Shown here piece after piece: positions 41,892-52,253 of a DNA stretch of 64,000 bases; position 1 is the first letter of the stretch; the number at the start of each line of letters is the position of its first letter. Both the position numbers and the translations under genes were made by a program. This DNA comes from Micromonospora sp045209745 (GTDB lineage Bacteria; Actinomycetota; Actinomycetes; Mycobacteriales; Micromonosporaceae): positions 5,084,001 to 5,148,000 of the forward strand of contig NZ_CP109273.1 in the NCBI RefSeq assembly GCF_045209745.1, written 5' to 3'. The notes below the pieces were generated by a model. The model saw only the letters and a program-made list of their open reading frames with translations. It searched no databases and was not told the DNA's origin.

Positions 41892-43103
41892 GTGGCAGCT
41901 CACGCATACGTCTACGACGCGATCCGTACGCCGCGGGGCAAGGCATCTCCCGCAGGCGGCCTGGCGCAGCACTCGTCGATCGACCTGGTGGTCCTGCTGC
42001 TGCACGAACTGGCGCAGCGCGCGGGACTCGACCCCGTCGACGTCGACGACGTGGTGCTCGGTGCTGCGCGCCAGCACTTCGACCAGGGGTCGAACATCGC
42101 TCGGGTGGCGCCGCTGATGGCGGGATGGCCGGAGAGTGTCCCCGGCACCACCATCAGCCGGGCCTGCGCGTCCGGCCTCGAAGCGCTCAACACCGCAGTT
42201 GCCCGGATCAAGGCGGGCGACGCTTCGTTGATCGTGTCCGGTGGCGTGGAGTCCCTCTCGCGGGTCCCGATGTTCTCGGAGAAGAGCCCGCTCTGGAACG
42301 ACCCCGTAGTCATCAACACGGTCGGGGCGGTACACATGGGCATCGCGGCGGACGTCGTGGCCACCCAGGAGGGCTTCGATCGGGAGGAGCTTGACGAGTT
42401 CGGGCTGCGCACCCAGCAGTTGGCCGCCCGGGCGCAGGCCGAAGGGCGATTCGCCCGATCCCTCGTCCCGGTGCCCTCGAAGGTGGGCGGCGAACCGCTC
42501 GCGCATGACGAGCAGGTGCGCCCGCAGACTACTCTCAAGCAGCTGGCAGACCTTGAGCCGGCGTTCGTGGAGATGGGCGCCGAGGGTCAGGACGCGATCG
42601 CGCTCTCTCGCTTCCCCGAGCTCGGCCAGATCCGCCACGTCCACACGCGCGGCACGTCGCCCTCCCTGGCCGACGGAGCCGGACTGATCCTGGTCGGTGA
42701 CGAGTCCGCAGGCGCCCGCCTCGGGCTCGAGCCGCGCGCCCGTGTGGTGGCGACCGCGGTCCGGGCCGTCAATCCCGTCCAGATGCTCACGGCTGGTCAG
42801 GTCGCGACCGAAGCTGTGGTGGCGCGCGCCGGGCTGTCGCTGAACGACATCGACCGCTTCGAGTTCGCTGAGGCGTTCAGTGCGCTGTGTCTGCGTTTCC
42901 AGCGCGACCTCGACGTCGAGGACGAGCGCTTCAACGTCAACGGCGGCACGATCGCGGTCGGCCACGCCTTCGGGGCGACCGGGCCGTTCCTCGTGGCCAA
43001 CCTCATCGATGAGATCGAGCGGTCCGGCGGGCGCTATGGGGTCGCCTCCATCAGTGGTGCGGCCGGCATCGGCGTCGCCACCCTCGTCGAGCGCGTCTGT
43101 TGA
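41892..43103 (+). CDS. Acetyl-CoA C-acyltransferase-like thiolase lacking the second Cys
   Basis: 403 residues from GTG at 41892; no ribosome site precedes it and the -10 box is six bases upstream, so translation is probably leaderless. Nucleophile Cys in SRACASGLEALNTA near residue 93 and His in AVGHAFGATGPF near 357 are present. The C-terminal block reads VASISGAAGIGVA near 385, where degradative thiolases have CxGGGxG; the acid/base Cys is replaced by Ser. The chemistry may thus differ (CoA-ester synthesis, decarboxylation) or be weak. A decayed fragment of a relative is at 55080-55300. Confidence 0.88.
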   Translation: MAAHAYVYDAIRTPRGKASPAGGLAQHSSIDLVVLLLHELAQRAGLDPVDVDDVVLGAARQHFDQGSNIARVAPLMAGWPESVPGTTISRACASGLEALNTAVARIKAGDASLIVSGGVESLSRVPMFSEKSPLWNDPVVINTVGAVHMGIAADVVATQEGFDREELDEFGLRTQQLAARAQAEGRFARSLVPVPSKVGGEPLAHDEQVRPQTTLKQLADLEPAFVEMGAEGQDAIALSRFPELGQIRHVHTRGTSPSLADGAGLILVGDESAGARLGLEPRARVVATAVRAVNPVQMLTAGQVATEAVVARAGLSLNDIDRFEFAEAFSALCLRFQRDLDVEDERFNVNGGTIAVGHAFGATGPFLVANLIDEIERSGGRYGVASISGAAGIGVATLVERVC

Positions 43104-43214
43104 AGAGTTGGAGCATGGGGACCATCAACACGACCCTGCGCCCATGGCGGGACCGGCCGGCGGGCGAGGCTTTCGAAACCGCAGCAACCGTGGCCGTTAC
43201 GGCAACGGCCCGCC

Positions 43215-43470
43215 CGGCAGTTGGAGGTGGTGATCCAGATCGTCTCCCGCCTTGTGAAGGGCGAGAAGGTCGACTGCGACGACGAGACCCTGCAGACCGA
43301 GGGCCTGCCGCTGCCGCCACATGCTCTACCGCCGGTCGCGAGGAGCGGGCGCTCATCCAGGACTGCTTTGCAGTAGGTGTCGACGAGGTGTGCGTGGTGC
43401 CCACGACCGCGGGTGACCCCGGCGGCCCGCGCAGGCTGACGGCCGTGGCCGAACTGTGCAGGGATTTTCT
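43215..43470 (+). pseudogene. LLM-oxidoreductase C-terminal remnant
   Basis: Between the thiolase and the ABC transporter, one frame reads QLEVVIQIVSRLVKGEKVD, then DDETLQTEGLPLPP. After a slip near 43320 another frame reads REERALIQDCFAVGVDEVCVVPTTAGDPGG and RLTAVAELCRDF. The second part resembles the end of luciferase-like flavin oxidoreductases (GVDEVxxVPxTxGD). The N-terminal barrel is missing. The remaining sequence (43104-43214, 43471-43596) shows no gene. Confidence 0.6.
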
Positions 43471-43596
43471 TCGGACTTCACTTGACGCCGCGTCCGGCGA
43501 CACTCATGCTAGCTCTCAAATAAGTAGTGACATGGGTCTCACTTCACGAAATGCCCCCCGTGCTCCGGCACGACACCTGATCGGGAAGACCTCCGG

Positions 43597-44529
43597 ATGA
43601 ACCTACTCAAGCGACTGCCGCACTCATTGGGCCTTCTGCTCATGGTGTGCGCCCTGACCTACCTGATGATCCTGCTTGTTCCGGGCGATCCCGCGGTCAC
43701 CGCAGCCGGTGAGAACGCGACGGCCGAGCAGATCGCGGCGACGCGAGAGCGGCTCGGGCTCAACGACCACATCGTCGTCCAGTTCGGACGGTGGCTCGGC
43801 GATGCGCTCACCGGTGACCTTGGAAACTCGCTGCAGGGTGGAGCCTCCGTCTCCGGCCTGATCGTGGACCGCTTCCCGGTCACCCTCGGGCTCGCCCTGG
43901 TCTCCATCGTGCTCTCGCTGCTCATCGCGGTCCCGATGGCGGTCATCGCCGCGACCCGCCAGGGGAGCGTGATGGACCGGCTGATCACCCTCGTCGCAAG
44001 CGTGGGCATCGCGGTCCCGACGTTCTGGCTCGGACTGATGCTGGTGATCGCGTTCGCTCTCTACCTGCGGGTGCTTCCGTCCTCCGGCTACGTGCCCTTC
44101 ACCGAGTCGCCCACCGACTGGCTCAAGCACATGGTGATGCCCGCCTTCACGCTGGCGGCGGCGCCGGCCGCGGAGATCGCCCGGCAACTGCGGGCCTCGA
44201 TGATCGACACCCTCGAGCAGGACTACGTGCGCACCGCGACTGCCAAGGGCCTCACCTGGCGGACGGTCGTGCTCAAGCACGCCCTGAAGAACGCGGGCGT
44301 TCCCGCCATGACGATGGTCGGCCTCCAGTTGACCTTCCTGCTGGGCGGCTCGGTGATCGTCGAGCAGATCTTCGGGATCCCGGGCCTGGGCGCGCTCTCA
44401 ATCACCGCGGTGCTGCAGCGGGATATTCCGGTCATCCAGGGCGCCGTGCTCGTCGCCGCTGTGGCGGTGCTGGTGGTCAACCTTTTGGTCGACTCGTCAT
44501 ACCGGATCTTCAACCCCAGGGTGCGCTGA
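43597..44529 (+). CDS. ABC transporter permease, DppB/OppB type
   Basis: 310 residues from ATG at 43597. Six hydrophobic segments; the first begins LGLLLMVCALTYLMILLVPGDPA, the usual DppB start with the GDPA motif. The EAA loop region is EIARQLRASMIDTLEQDYVRTATAKGLTWRTVVLKHALKNAG near residue 190. It should form the membrane channel with the downstream DppC-like permease, for uptake of peptides, nickel-like chelates or other small solutes. The five-gene transporter belongs to the catabolic island; the binding protein is encoded separately at 52254. Confidence 0.95.
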   Translation: MNLLKRLPHSLGLLLMVCALTYLMILLVPGDPAVTAAGENATAEQIAATRERLGLNDHIVVQFGRWLGDALTGDLGNSLQGGASVSGLIVDRFPVTLGLALVSIVLSLLIAVPMAVIAATRQGSVMDRLITLVASVGIAVPTFWLGLMLVIAFALYLRVLPSSGYVPFTESPTDWLKHMVMPAFTLAAAPAAEIARQLRASMIDTLEQDYVRTATAKGLTWRTVVLKHALKNAGVPAMTMVGLQLTFLLGGSVIVEQIFGIPGLGALSITAVLQRDIPVIQGAVLVAAVAVLVVNLLVDSSYRIFNPRVR

Positions 44530-45484
44530 TGAGCAACACACTTGACGGAACCGTGGAACCGCCCGTCGACGTCTGGGCGGAGGCAACGGCCCGGGAGATC
44601 GAGCGCGGCGCGTCCGCCGTCCAGGAGAGCTCGATGCGCCGTACGACGCCGTGGCGGCACTTCCGTACCCGCTTCGGCCGGCAGCGCTCGGGCGTCGTGG
44701 CTGTGGGGTTCCTCGCCTTCGCCACAGTTGTGGCGATCATGGGCCCCTACGTGACCCCCCACGACCCGAACGTCCAGAACCTGCAGGCGATCCTGCAGTA
44801 CCCCAGCAGCGCGCACTGGCTGGGCACCGACGACCTCGGTCGCGACGTGCTCTCCCGGCTGATGACCGGGACCCGGGTCTCGCTCGTGGCGGCGACGCAG
44901 GCCACTCTGATCGCGGTCGCCCTCGGTGTGCCGCTCGGGCTGATCTCCGGCTTCTTCGGCGGTCGGGTGGACCGGGCGATCATGTTCGTCAACGACGCGA
45001 TCATGGCCATGCCGGGCCTGCTCCTGGCCATCGCGATCGTCGGGATGCTCGGTCGCGGACTGACCAACGCGATGATCGCGATCGGCATCGTCTTCGTGCC
45101 GCGGGTCCTCCGTATCGTCAGGGGCAGCGTCATGGAGATCAAGGAAGAGACCTACATCGAGGCCTCGCGCAGCATCGGAACCCCGACGGGCAGGATCATC
45201 CGGCAGCACGTGCTCCGCAACGTGCGCTCGCCGCTGATCGTCGGGGTGTCGCTGCTCACCGGCCGGGCGATGCTCAACGAGGCCAGCCTCAGCTTCCTGG
45301 GCCTGGGTGCCGAGTACCCCGAAGCGAGTTGGGGCGCGATGCTCGGCCGCGCCCTCCCCTACGTGGACAGGTCGCCGTTCCTGATCGTGTTCCCCGGCAT
45401 CGCCATCGCGCTGGTCGTCCTTGCCTTCAACGTAGCCGGAGATGCGCTGCGTGACTCACTTGGTCGCGAGACGAGGAAGGACTG

Positions 45485-45485
<1 letters not shown>
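44529..45485 (+). CDS. ABC transporter permease, DppC/OppC type
   Basis: 318 residues, ATG overlapping the previous stop by one base. It has a long N-terminal cytoplasmic lead, then WRHFRTRFGRQRSGVVAVGFLAF, the OppC-type start. SSAHWLGTDDLGRDVLSRLMTGTRVSL near residue 95 is the hallmark, and the EAA loop is VMEIKEETYIEASRSIGTPTGRIIRQHVLRN near 200. It pairs with the DppB-type permease. Confidence 0.95.
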
Positions 45486-46524
<1,039 letters not shown>

Positions 46525-46528
<4 letters not shown>

Positions 46529-47505
46529 CGACCGCACCCGTGTTGGAAGTGCAAGACCTCAAGGTGAGCTTCTGGGGAAAGCGCAAGCCGTTCCGCTCGC
46601 CCGTCGAGCTGCGTGCGGTGAAGGGCGTCGACTTCTCCATCGCCCGCGGAGAAACCCTCGGGCTCGTCGGTGAGTCCGGCTCTGGCAAGTCCACCGTGGC
46701 CCGCGCCCTGATGCGGCTCATCGAACCGACCACCGGCCGGGTCGTGCTCGAGGGGCAGGAGATCACCCGGCTGAAGGGCAAGGCCCTGCGCCGCGCCCGC
46801 CAGAACATGCAGATGGTCTTCCAGGACCCCTACTCCTCCCTGGACCCCTCCATCATCGTGGCGGACAGCATCGGCGAACCGCTCGAGGTCCACCACGGGT
46901 TGCGCGGCAGAGAGCGGGATGCCCGCATCGTCGAGTTGCTGGAGCTCGTGGGCCTGGCCGCCCACCACGCCGAGCGCTATCCTTACGAGTTCTCGGGCGG
47001 GCAGCGCCAGCGCATCGCGATCGCCCGCGCCCTCGCGCTCAACCCCTCCATCGTCGTCTGTGACGAGGCGGTGAGCGCCCTGGACGTCTCGACGCAGAAC
47101 CAGATCATCCGCTTGCTCGAGCGCCTACAGGAGCAGCTCGGCATGGCGTACCTGTTCATCTCCCACGATCTCGCGGTCGTCCGCCACATCTCCGATCGCG
47201 TGGCCGTCATGTACTTCGGCGAGATCGTCGAGCTGGGAGACGTCGCGGAGGTTTTCCAGTCACCCAGGCACCCGTACACCGCCGCGCTGCTCGCTGCCGT
47301 GCCGGTGGCCAACCCCGTCGTACAGCGGAGCCGGGTGAAGGCGCCCCTCACTGGGGAGATCCCCGACATCGCCCGTCCCCCAGTGGGCTGTGCCTTCGCG
47401 TCCAGGTGCCCCCTGGCCACCGAGCGCTGCCACACGGAAACCCCGGAGTTTCAGCAGGTCGGAGGCACCCAGGTGGCGTGCCACTACCCCCTGGTCACCG
47501 CCTGA
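46525..47505 (+). CDS. ABC transporter ATPase, DppF/OppF type
   Basis: 326 residues; GTG at 46525 with GGGAGGA upstream, overlapping the previous stop by 4 bases. Walker A GLVGESGSGKSTVA near residue 48, Q-loop MVFQDPYSSLDPS near 98, signature EFSGGQRQRIAIARA near 153, Walker B IVVCDEAVSALDVS near 175, and H-loop FISHDLAVV near 212. The C-terminal domain has CAFASRCPLATERC. Last gene of the permease/ATPase operon; two strong hairpins follow. Confidence 0.96.
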
Positions 47506-47540
47506 GTTCCCTTTCCACCACCACCCGCACCGAGAGCACA

Positions 47541-47578
47541 GGCGAGGTGCCGGCGGGTGAGTCCGACGGCACCTCGCC
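47541..47578. terminator. Hairpin 1 after the transporter operon
   Basis: GGCGAGGTGCCG (47541-47552) and CGGCACCTCGCC (47567-47578) form a perfect 12-bp stem with a 14-base loop, 35 bases after the ATPase stop. Confidence 0.8.
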
Positions 47579-47585
47579 GTGTGTC

Positions 47586-47621
47586 AGCCCGGTCTCGAGG
47601 GGCAGAAGCCGAGACCGGGCT
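47586..47621. terminator. Hairpin 2 after the transporter operon
   Basis: AGCCCGGTCTCG (47586-47597) and CGAGACCGGGCT (47610-47621) form a second perfect 12-bp stem with a 12-base loop, seven bases after hairpin 1. It lies 31 bases before the dehydrogenase start. Confidence 0.8.
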
Positions 47622-47652
47622 CCATTCCTGACGATTGAACGGAGCGTGAACC

Positions 47653-48804
47653 GTGGACGCCGAAGACTTCACCGCGGTGCTGGACGCCGTACGAACCTTC
47701 GTCCGCAACGACGTCGTTGCCGCAGAGGATGAGATCGAGGAGGGCGATCGGGTTCCCGACCGCATCCGGCAGAAGGCCGCGGCCATGGGGCTGTTCGGGT
47801 ATGCGCTGCCCGAGGAGTTCGGCGGCATGGGCTTCACCATGTCCGAGGACGTGCAGCTCGCGTTCGAGCTTGGCTGGACCACGCCGGCGCTCCGCTCCAT
47901 GTTCGGCACCAACAACGGGATCGCCGGGCAGATCCTCGTCAACGCGGGCACCCAGGTGCAGAAGGAAATGTATCTACCTGGTCTCGCCTCGGGTGAACGG
48001 GTCGCGGCTTTCGCCCTGACCGAGCCCGAGGCCGGATCCGACCCGAGCGGCCTGCGGACCCGGGCTGTGCGGGACGGTGACGACTACGTCATCTCCGGGC
48101 AGAAGCGGTTCATCACCAACGCGATCGACGCGCACCTGCTGATGGTGTTCGCCCGCACCGGTGACACCACCGGACCCGACGGGATCTCGGTCTTCGTCGT
48201 TCCGGCGGGCACCGAGGGGGTCACGGTCGGTCTCAAGGACCAGAAGATGGGCGGGCGTGGCGCGCCCACATCGGAAGTTTTCTTCGACAACGCCCGGGTG
48301 CCGGCGGAACACCTGGTGGGAGAGGTGGAGGGACAGGGCTTCGGGGCGGCCATGCGGTCGCTCCACCGAGGCCGCCTCCACATCGCCGGCCTGGCCGTGG
48401 GCATGGCCCAGCGCCTCGTCCACGAGAGCCTCGCCCACGCCAGCACCAGCCGGCAGGGCGGTCAACGCATCGCGGACTTCCAGCTCGTTCAGGCCATGCT
48501 CGCGGACAGCGAGACGGAGGCCTTCGCCGGTCGCGCCATGGTCCTCGATGCCGCCCGTCGCTACGACGACGGCTCGGACCGCCGGCTGGCCCCCTCGATG
48601 TGCAAGCTTTTCTGCACCGAGATGCTCGGCCGCATCGCCGACCGCGCGGTCCAGATCCATGGCGGGATGGGCTACATGCGTTCGGTTCCGGTCGAGCGCT
48701 TCTACCGGGACGCCCGGCTCCTGCGAATCTACGAGGGGACGAGCGAGATCCAGCGCCTCATCATCGCCAAACAGATGCTGCGGAGAATCGACCAGTGCGC
48801 CTGA
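47653..48804 (+). CDS. Acyl-CoA dehydrogenase
   Basis: 383 residues, GTG start at 47653. FAD/substrate loop FALTEPEAGSDPSGLRTRA near residue 120, KRFITNAIDAHLLMVFA, and the C-terminal RLLRIYEGTSEIQRLIIAKQMLRR near 360. The Glu in YEGTSEIQ is the MCAD-type catalytic base, so this is a conventional short/medium-chain-like enzyme, unlike the ACAD at 21607. HGGMGYMRSVPVERFYRDARL also fits. It probably oxidises an acyl-CoA in the island's pathway. Confidence 0.93.
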   Translation: MDAEDFTAVLDAVRTFVRNDVVAAEDEIEEGDRVPDRIRQKAAAMGLFGYALPEEFGGMGFTMSEDVQLAFELGWTTPALRSMFGTNNGIAGQILVNAGTQVQKEMYLPGLASGERVAAFALTEPEAGSDPSGLRTRAVRDGDDYVISGQKRFITNAIDAHLLMVFARTGDTTGPDGISVFVVPAGTEGVTVGLKDQKMGGRGAPTSEVFFDNARVPAEHLVGEVEGQGFGAAMRSLHRGRLHIAGLAVGMAQRLVHESLAHASTSRQGGQRIADFQLVQAMLADSETEAFAGRAMVLDAARRYDDGSDRRLAPSMCKLFCTEMLGRIADRAVQIHGGMGYMRSVPVERFYRDARLLRIYEGTSEIQRLIIAKQMLRRIDQCA

Positions 48805-48833
48805 AATCCATTATCTAAACGTAGGATGCGGCG

Positions 48834-49160
48834 ATGGCGGGTCGAGGACGGCCAAAGGCCGAGTTGGTGCTCAGTAATATCGAGAGGGAGACGTTGCTGA
48901 GTTGGTCGCGGCGGGCAAAGTCGGCTCAGACGTTGGCGTTGCGGTGCTGGCGCGCCATCCCCGCTTCCACATGCACGTCACCCCGACCGGCAGTTCGTGG
49001 GTCAATCACGTTGAACGCCGGCTCGGATTCCTGGCCGATCAGATGATCCGCAGCGCCGCCAAAAGCGTTGCCGCCCTGAAGAACGACATCCGGGCCTGGA
49101 ACCAGGACCCGAAACCGTTCGTGGAGACCAGGGCCGCCGAGGACATCCTCGGGCCCCCTC
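48834..49160 (+). mobile_element. IS630-family transposase, collapsed remnant
   Basis: The start reads MAGRGRPKAELVLSNIERETLLSWSRRAKSAQTLALRC, a typical IS630 N-terminus. The sequence then jumps, one frame over, to RFHMHVTPTGSSWVNHVERRLGFLADQMIR and SVAALKNDIRAWNQDPKPF, the typical C-terminus. The catalytic core between them (over 200 residues) is deleted. Confidence 0.85.
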
Positions 49161-49277
49161 GCCAATTATTGTCAATGAAATTTCAGGCGCAGGGCGCCGG
49201 ACCTCATGTGGTAATTGCATCTGTAATGACGTCCGTTCACCACCCTGATGACACGCGTCTGCATCGAGGAGTTCACC

Positions 49278-50012
49278 GTGACCGAGCCTATCGGCCCCCC
49301 CCACCGTTCCGTGCTCCGCATGGTGGTCCTGGCCGGCCGTGACATCGCCGCCGAAGCCGCCCGGGCCGAAGCGATCCTGGCATCGCGGAGCAATCTCCAC
49401 GACCCTTACATCGCCGATCTCGGCTTGATCGACGAGATCCTGCCGATCGGCGACACGCCCGTCCAACTGCTCCAGCCCCTGATGCCGATCTCGAGGGTCC
49501 ACCGCTGGCTCGAGCGCAACGACGGCGATGCCGGGTACCTGGTCGTGATCCAGACGGAGGACGCCGAAGGCATCGTGTCGCGTTGCGCCCGCGCTGGCGT
49601 GCGGGTGACGTTCGACGGGAGGTTCGGCGAGAGCCGCGTCCTGCAGCTGCACGCCGGCGACATCGGCATCCTCGTCGAGATCGATCAAATGCCGGACCTG
49701 AACACCTGGCACTGGCCTCCGGCGGAGGGTCAAGGGGTCGCCGCCGAGTTGCTCGCCGTGGACTGCGTGGTGCCCGATCCCCAACGCTCGGCCGGCCTGC
49801 TGGCCGAGGTGTTGGGCATCGCCGGTCACGACGGAGGAGAGCTTCTCCGGTTCGATCACCGCGAGCTGCGGTTCCACCGCGGTGAGGTCTCCGGCATCCG
49901 CGCGTTCGACCTTCGGCTGACCGACCCGTCCGCCGCGGAGCGGGCCTTCACCCTGTGTGGCACTGAGGTTCGCCTCATCCACGGCGACATCACCGAGAGC
50001 GGGGCACGATGA
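49278..50012 (+). CDS. VOC-superfamily protein
   Basis: 244 residues. I take GTG at 49278 because GAGGAG lies seven bases upstream; ATG at 49248 is in frame but has no site. Two VOC-like halves: LRMVVLAGRDIAAEAARAEAIL...DTPVQLLQPL (about residues 12-65) and LLAVDCVVPDPQRSAGLLAEVLG...VRLIHGDI (155-240). Metal ligands are not obvious. The ATGA overlap with the following ligase gene indicates joint function. It is comparable in plan to the VOC gene at 36258. Confidence 0.75.
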   Translation: MTEPIGPPHRSVLRMVVLAGRDIAAEAARAEAILASRSNLHDPYIADLGLIDEILPIGDTPVQLLQPLMPISRVHRWLERNDGDAGYLVVIQTEDAEGIVSRCARAGVRVTFDGRFGESRVLQLHAGDIGILVEIDQMPDLNTWHWPPAEGQGVAAELLAVDCVVPDPQRSAGLLAEVLGIAGHDGGELLRFDHRELRFHRGEVSGIRAFDLRLTDPSAAERAFTLCGTEVRLIHGDITESGAR

Positions 50013-51565
50013 CCACGAGAGCGATGGCGTCCACGGAGACGGTGGGATCACTGCTGGCGGCGTCCATAGCCCGCGCCGGAGACCGCGTCGCGATCCGCAG
50101 TCACGGCCACGTACGGACGCACCGCGAGCTCCTCGACAACGCGTCGCGCTTCGCGCACGCGCTCACCGCGGCCGGCCTCGCACCCGGGGAGCGCGTGTGC
50201 CTGATGGTCGAGGACCGGGTCGAGGCTCTCGAGGCCTACGTCGGGGTGTTCTTCGGCGGCTTCGTTCCCGTGCACGTTAACGATCGCCTGCAACCACCCG
50301 AGGTCACAGCGATCCTCGAGCGTGCCACCCCGCGTGCGTTCGTCCACACCGACGGACGACTCGACGTGGTCTCGGCCGTGGCGGGCCTCGGTGGGCACGA
50401 CGGCCCACTGATCGTCACGATCGGGGACGAACCGCTGCCAGGCGCTGTCCGCTACCACGACCTGGTATCCCAGGGATCCACCGTTCCCCCCTTCGTCGAG
50501 CGGCAGCCCGACGACGTGGCGTTCATTGGTTTCACCAGCGGCACCACCGGCTTGCCAAAGGGTGTCGTGCACACGCAGCAGAACCTGCTGCGGATCATCC
50601 GCCACATGCCGGTCCACTGGGGAATCGGCCCGCGCAACCGCTGCGCCGTCACCGGCACCTTTTCTTTCGTGTCCGGCATCTGGGGGGTGATGCTGCCCCA
50701 CCTGTACCTCGGCGGAGAGCTCTCGTTCATGAACCACGCCGCACCCGACGCCTGGGTCGACCGGATGGTCCGCGAGGGCAGCCAGATGACGTCGGTCCCC
50801 TCACCGCTGTCGGAAGGATTCGTCGACGCAGTGCGTGCTCGCCCCGAGGTGCTCCGCACGCTGTCGACCGTCATCCACTCCGGGTCGAGAATGGAACCCC
50901 ACTGGCGACGAGCGCTCGTCGAGCTGGTCGGTCCTGGCTTCGTCGAGGCGTACGGGATGACCGAGACGGGCGCCCCCGTCACCCGGACCGTGCCCGAGGA
51001 CTGGAGCGACACCTGCCGAGCGGACGATGTCTTCTCGTCGTCCGGCCGTCCGAGCCACATCGCGGAGGTGGCCGTGCTCGACGCGAGCGGGCGACATCTC
51101 GACATCGGCAGCACCGGTGAGCTCGCGGTTCGTTCGGACACCTTGTTCGCCGGCTACTTCCACGACGACTCGCTCACTGAGCAGGCTCTCAGCGACGGAT
51201 GGTTCCGCACCGGCGACGTCGGACACGTCGACCGGGCGGGCTACGTGTACGTGACCGATCGCGCGAAGGACATGATCGTCAGCGGTGGCATGAACGTCTT
51301 CCCTGCTGAGGTCGAACGGATCCTGAACCAGATGCCAGGAGTCCGCGCGGCCGCAGTCTTCGGGGTCCCGCACCCCCGGTGGGACGAGACCGTCGTCGCG
51401 GCCGTCGTGCGACGGGATGGGCACGTGACCGAGGACTCGGTCATCAGCTGGGCGCGGGAGCACCTGGCGTCGTACAAGAAGCCCACTCAGGTTCGCTTCC
51501 TGGACGAACTGCCCCTGAACGCGAGCCAGAAAGTCGACAAGGTTCGGCTGCGATCCACCTGGTGA
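50009..51565 (+). CDS. AMP-dependent acyl-CoA ligase
   Basis: 518 residues, ATG overlapping the VOC stop. Motifs: IGFTSGTTGLPKGVVHTQ near residue 173, EAYGMTETGAPVT near 314, FRTGDVGHVDRAGYVYVTDRAKDMIVSGGMNVFPAEVE near 398-430, and C-terminal Lys in LNASQKVDKVRL near 508. The Lys sits in an unusual SQKVDK rather than SGKV context. Typical of fatty- or aromatic-acid CoA ligases. The third large ligase in the island region; substrate unknown. Confidence 0.92.
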   Translation: MTTRAMASTETVGSLLAASIARAGDRVAIRSHGHVRTHRELLDNASRFAHALTAAGLAPGERVCLMVEDRVEALEAYVGVFFGGFVPVHVNDRLQPPEVTAILERATPRAFVHTDGRLDVVSAVAGLGGHDGPLIVTIGDEPLPGAVRYHDLVSQGSTVPPFVERQPDDVAFIGFTSGTTGLPKGVVHTQQNLLRIIRHMPVHWGIGPRNRCAVTGTFSFVSGIWGVMLPHLYLGGELSFMNHAAPDAWVDRMVREGSQMTSVPSPLSEGFVDAVRARPEVLRTLSTVIHSGSRMEPHWRRALVELVGPGFVEAYGMTETGAPVTRTVPEDWSDTCRADDVFSSSGRPSHIAEVAVLDASGRHLDIGSTGELAVRSDTLFAGYFHDDSLTEQALSDGWFRTGDVGHVDRAGYVYVTDRAKDMIVSGGMNVFPAEVERILNQMPGVRAAAVFGVPHPRWDETVVAAVVRRDGHVTEDSVISWAREHLASYKKPTQVRFLDELPLNASQKVDKVRLRSTW

Positions 51566-51566
51566 C

Positions 51567-51600
51567 ACCACCGCGCCGCACCTCGGTGCGGCGCGGTGGT
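51567..51600. terminator. Perfect 16-bp-stem hairpin between convergent genes
   Basis: 51567-51582 and 51585-51600 are exact reverse complements around TC. The hairpin begins two bases after the ligase stop and ends 18 bases before the end of the minus-strand SnoaL-like gene, so it can terminate both. Confidence 0.85.
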
Positions 51601-51618
51601 CACGGATCGGCAGGCCCC

Positions 51619-52149
51619 TCAGAGGTCGGCCAGCACCTTGTAGACCACGTCGTCCGGGTACTTCGCACCACGTGGGATCGCCGCTACGTCGGGGTAGACC
51701 GCGCCGTGCCCCCAGGTCTCGCTGGAGGGGTACTCTCTGCACCACTCCATCACGAGCTGACGACGGGCGATGCGCCACTCGCCTCCACGGCGCTCGAACA
51801 GATCGATGCAACGCGACTGGGTCTGGACGTCGAACAGGCCGCCGTTCAACAGGCGCCGGTTGGTCGTCGTGATGTAGGCCTCGGAGACGGCGGAGTCACC
51901 GCGCAGGTCGATCACGTGGTTCGTGACGGCGTGCGTCATCAGCGTGCGCGGGTCGGTGATTCGGTCGGCGATGCTGTCGATCCACTCGTGCGCATTGCCC
52001 AGGAACTTACCGAGATGGTCCTCGACCGCGTCCGGGTGGTAGCAGGCGTGAAGGGCGTCGACGTCGCCGCGATCGCACGCCCGCATGAAACGGTTGACGA
52101 CCTCGGTGATTTCCATCCGGTCGACGGCGGCGGTGATGCGTGGGTCCAC
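51619..52149 (-). CDS. SnoaL-like/NTF2-fold protein
   Basis: 176 residues from GTG at 52149, with AGGAG seven bases upstream. VDRMEITEVVNRFMRACDRGDVDALHACYHPDAVEDHLGKFLG is a typical start of the SnoaL_4 group, whose members include dehydratases, isomerases and ring-hydroxylating-dioxygenase small-subunit relatives. The Asp/His pair in AVEDHLGKF is in the expected place. It lies between a ligase and the transporter's binding protein, which suggests a dehydration or isomerisation step in the same pathway. The specific activity cannot be assigned. Confidence 0.85.
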   Translation of the reverse strand: MDPRITAAVDRMEITEVVNRFMRACDRGDVDALHACYHPDAVEDHLGKFLGNAHEWIDSIADRITDPRTLMTHAVTNHVIDLRGDSAVSEAYITTTNRRLLNGGLFDVQTQSRCIDLFERRGGEWRIARRQLVMEWCREYPSSETWGHGAVYPDVAAIPRGAKYPDDVVYKVLADL

Positions 52150-52253
52150 TGGTGTTCTCCTGATGCTCTCGAATCCTCGTCCGACGAACGCCGGATCGGA
52201 CCCGCGCACGGTGGCGTGGGTCCGACCCGGCCGCATGTTGGCGTCCTCGCGGG

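Noticed and set aside
43480..43596. Another island motif before the ABC permease
   Set aside because: TTGACG-17-CATGCT is promoter-like, but the conserved ACTATGA and AGTNAG blocks are absent.
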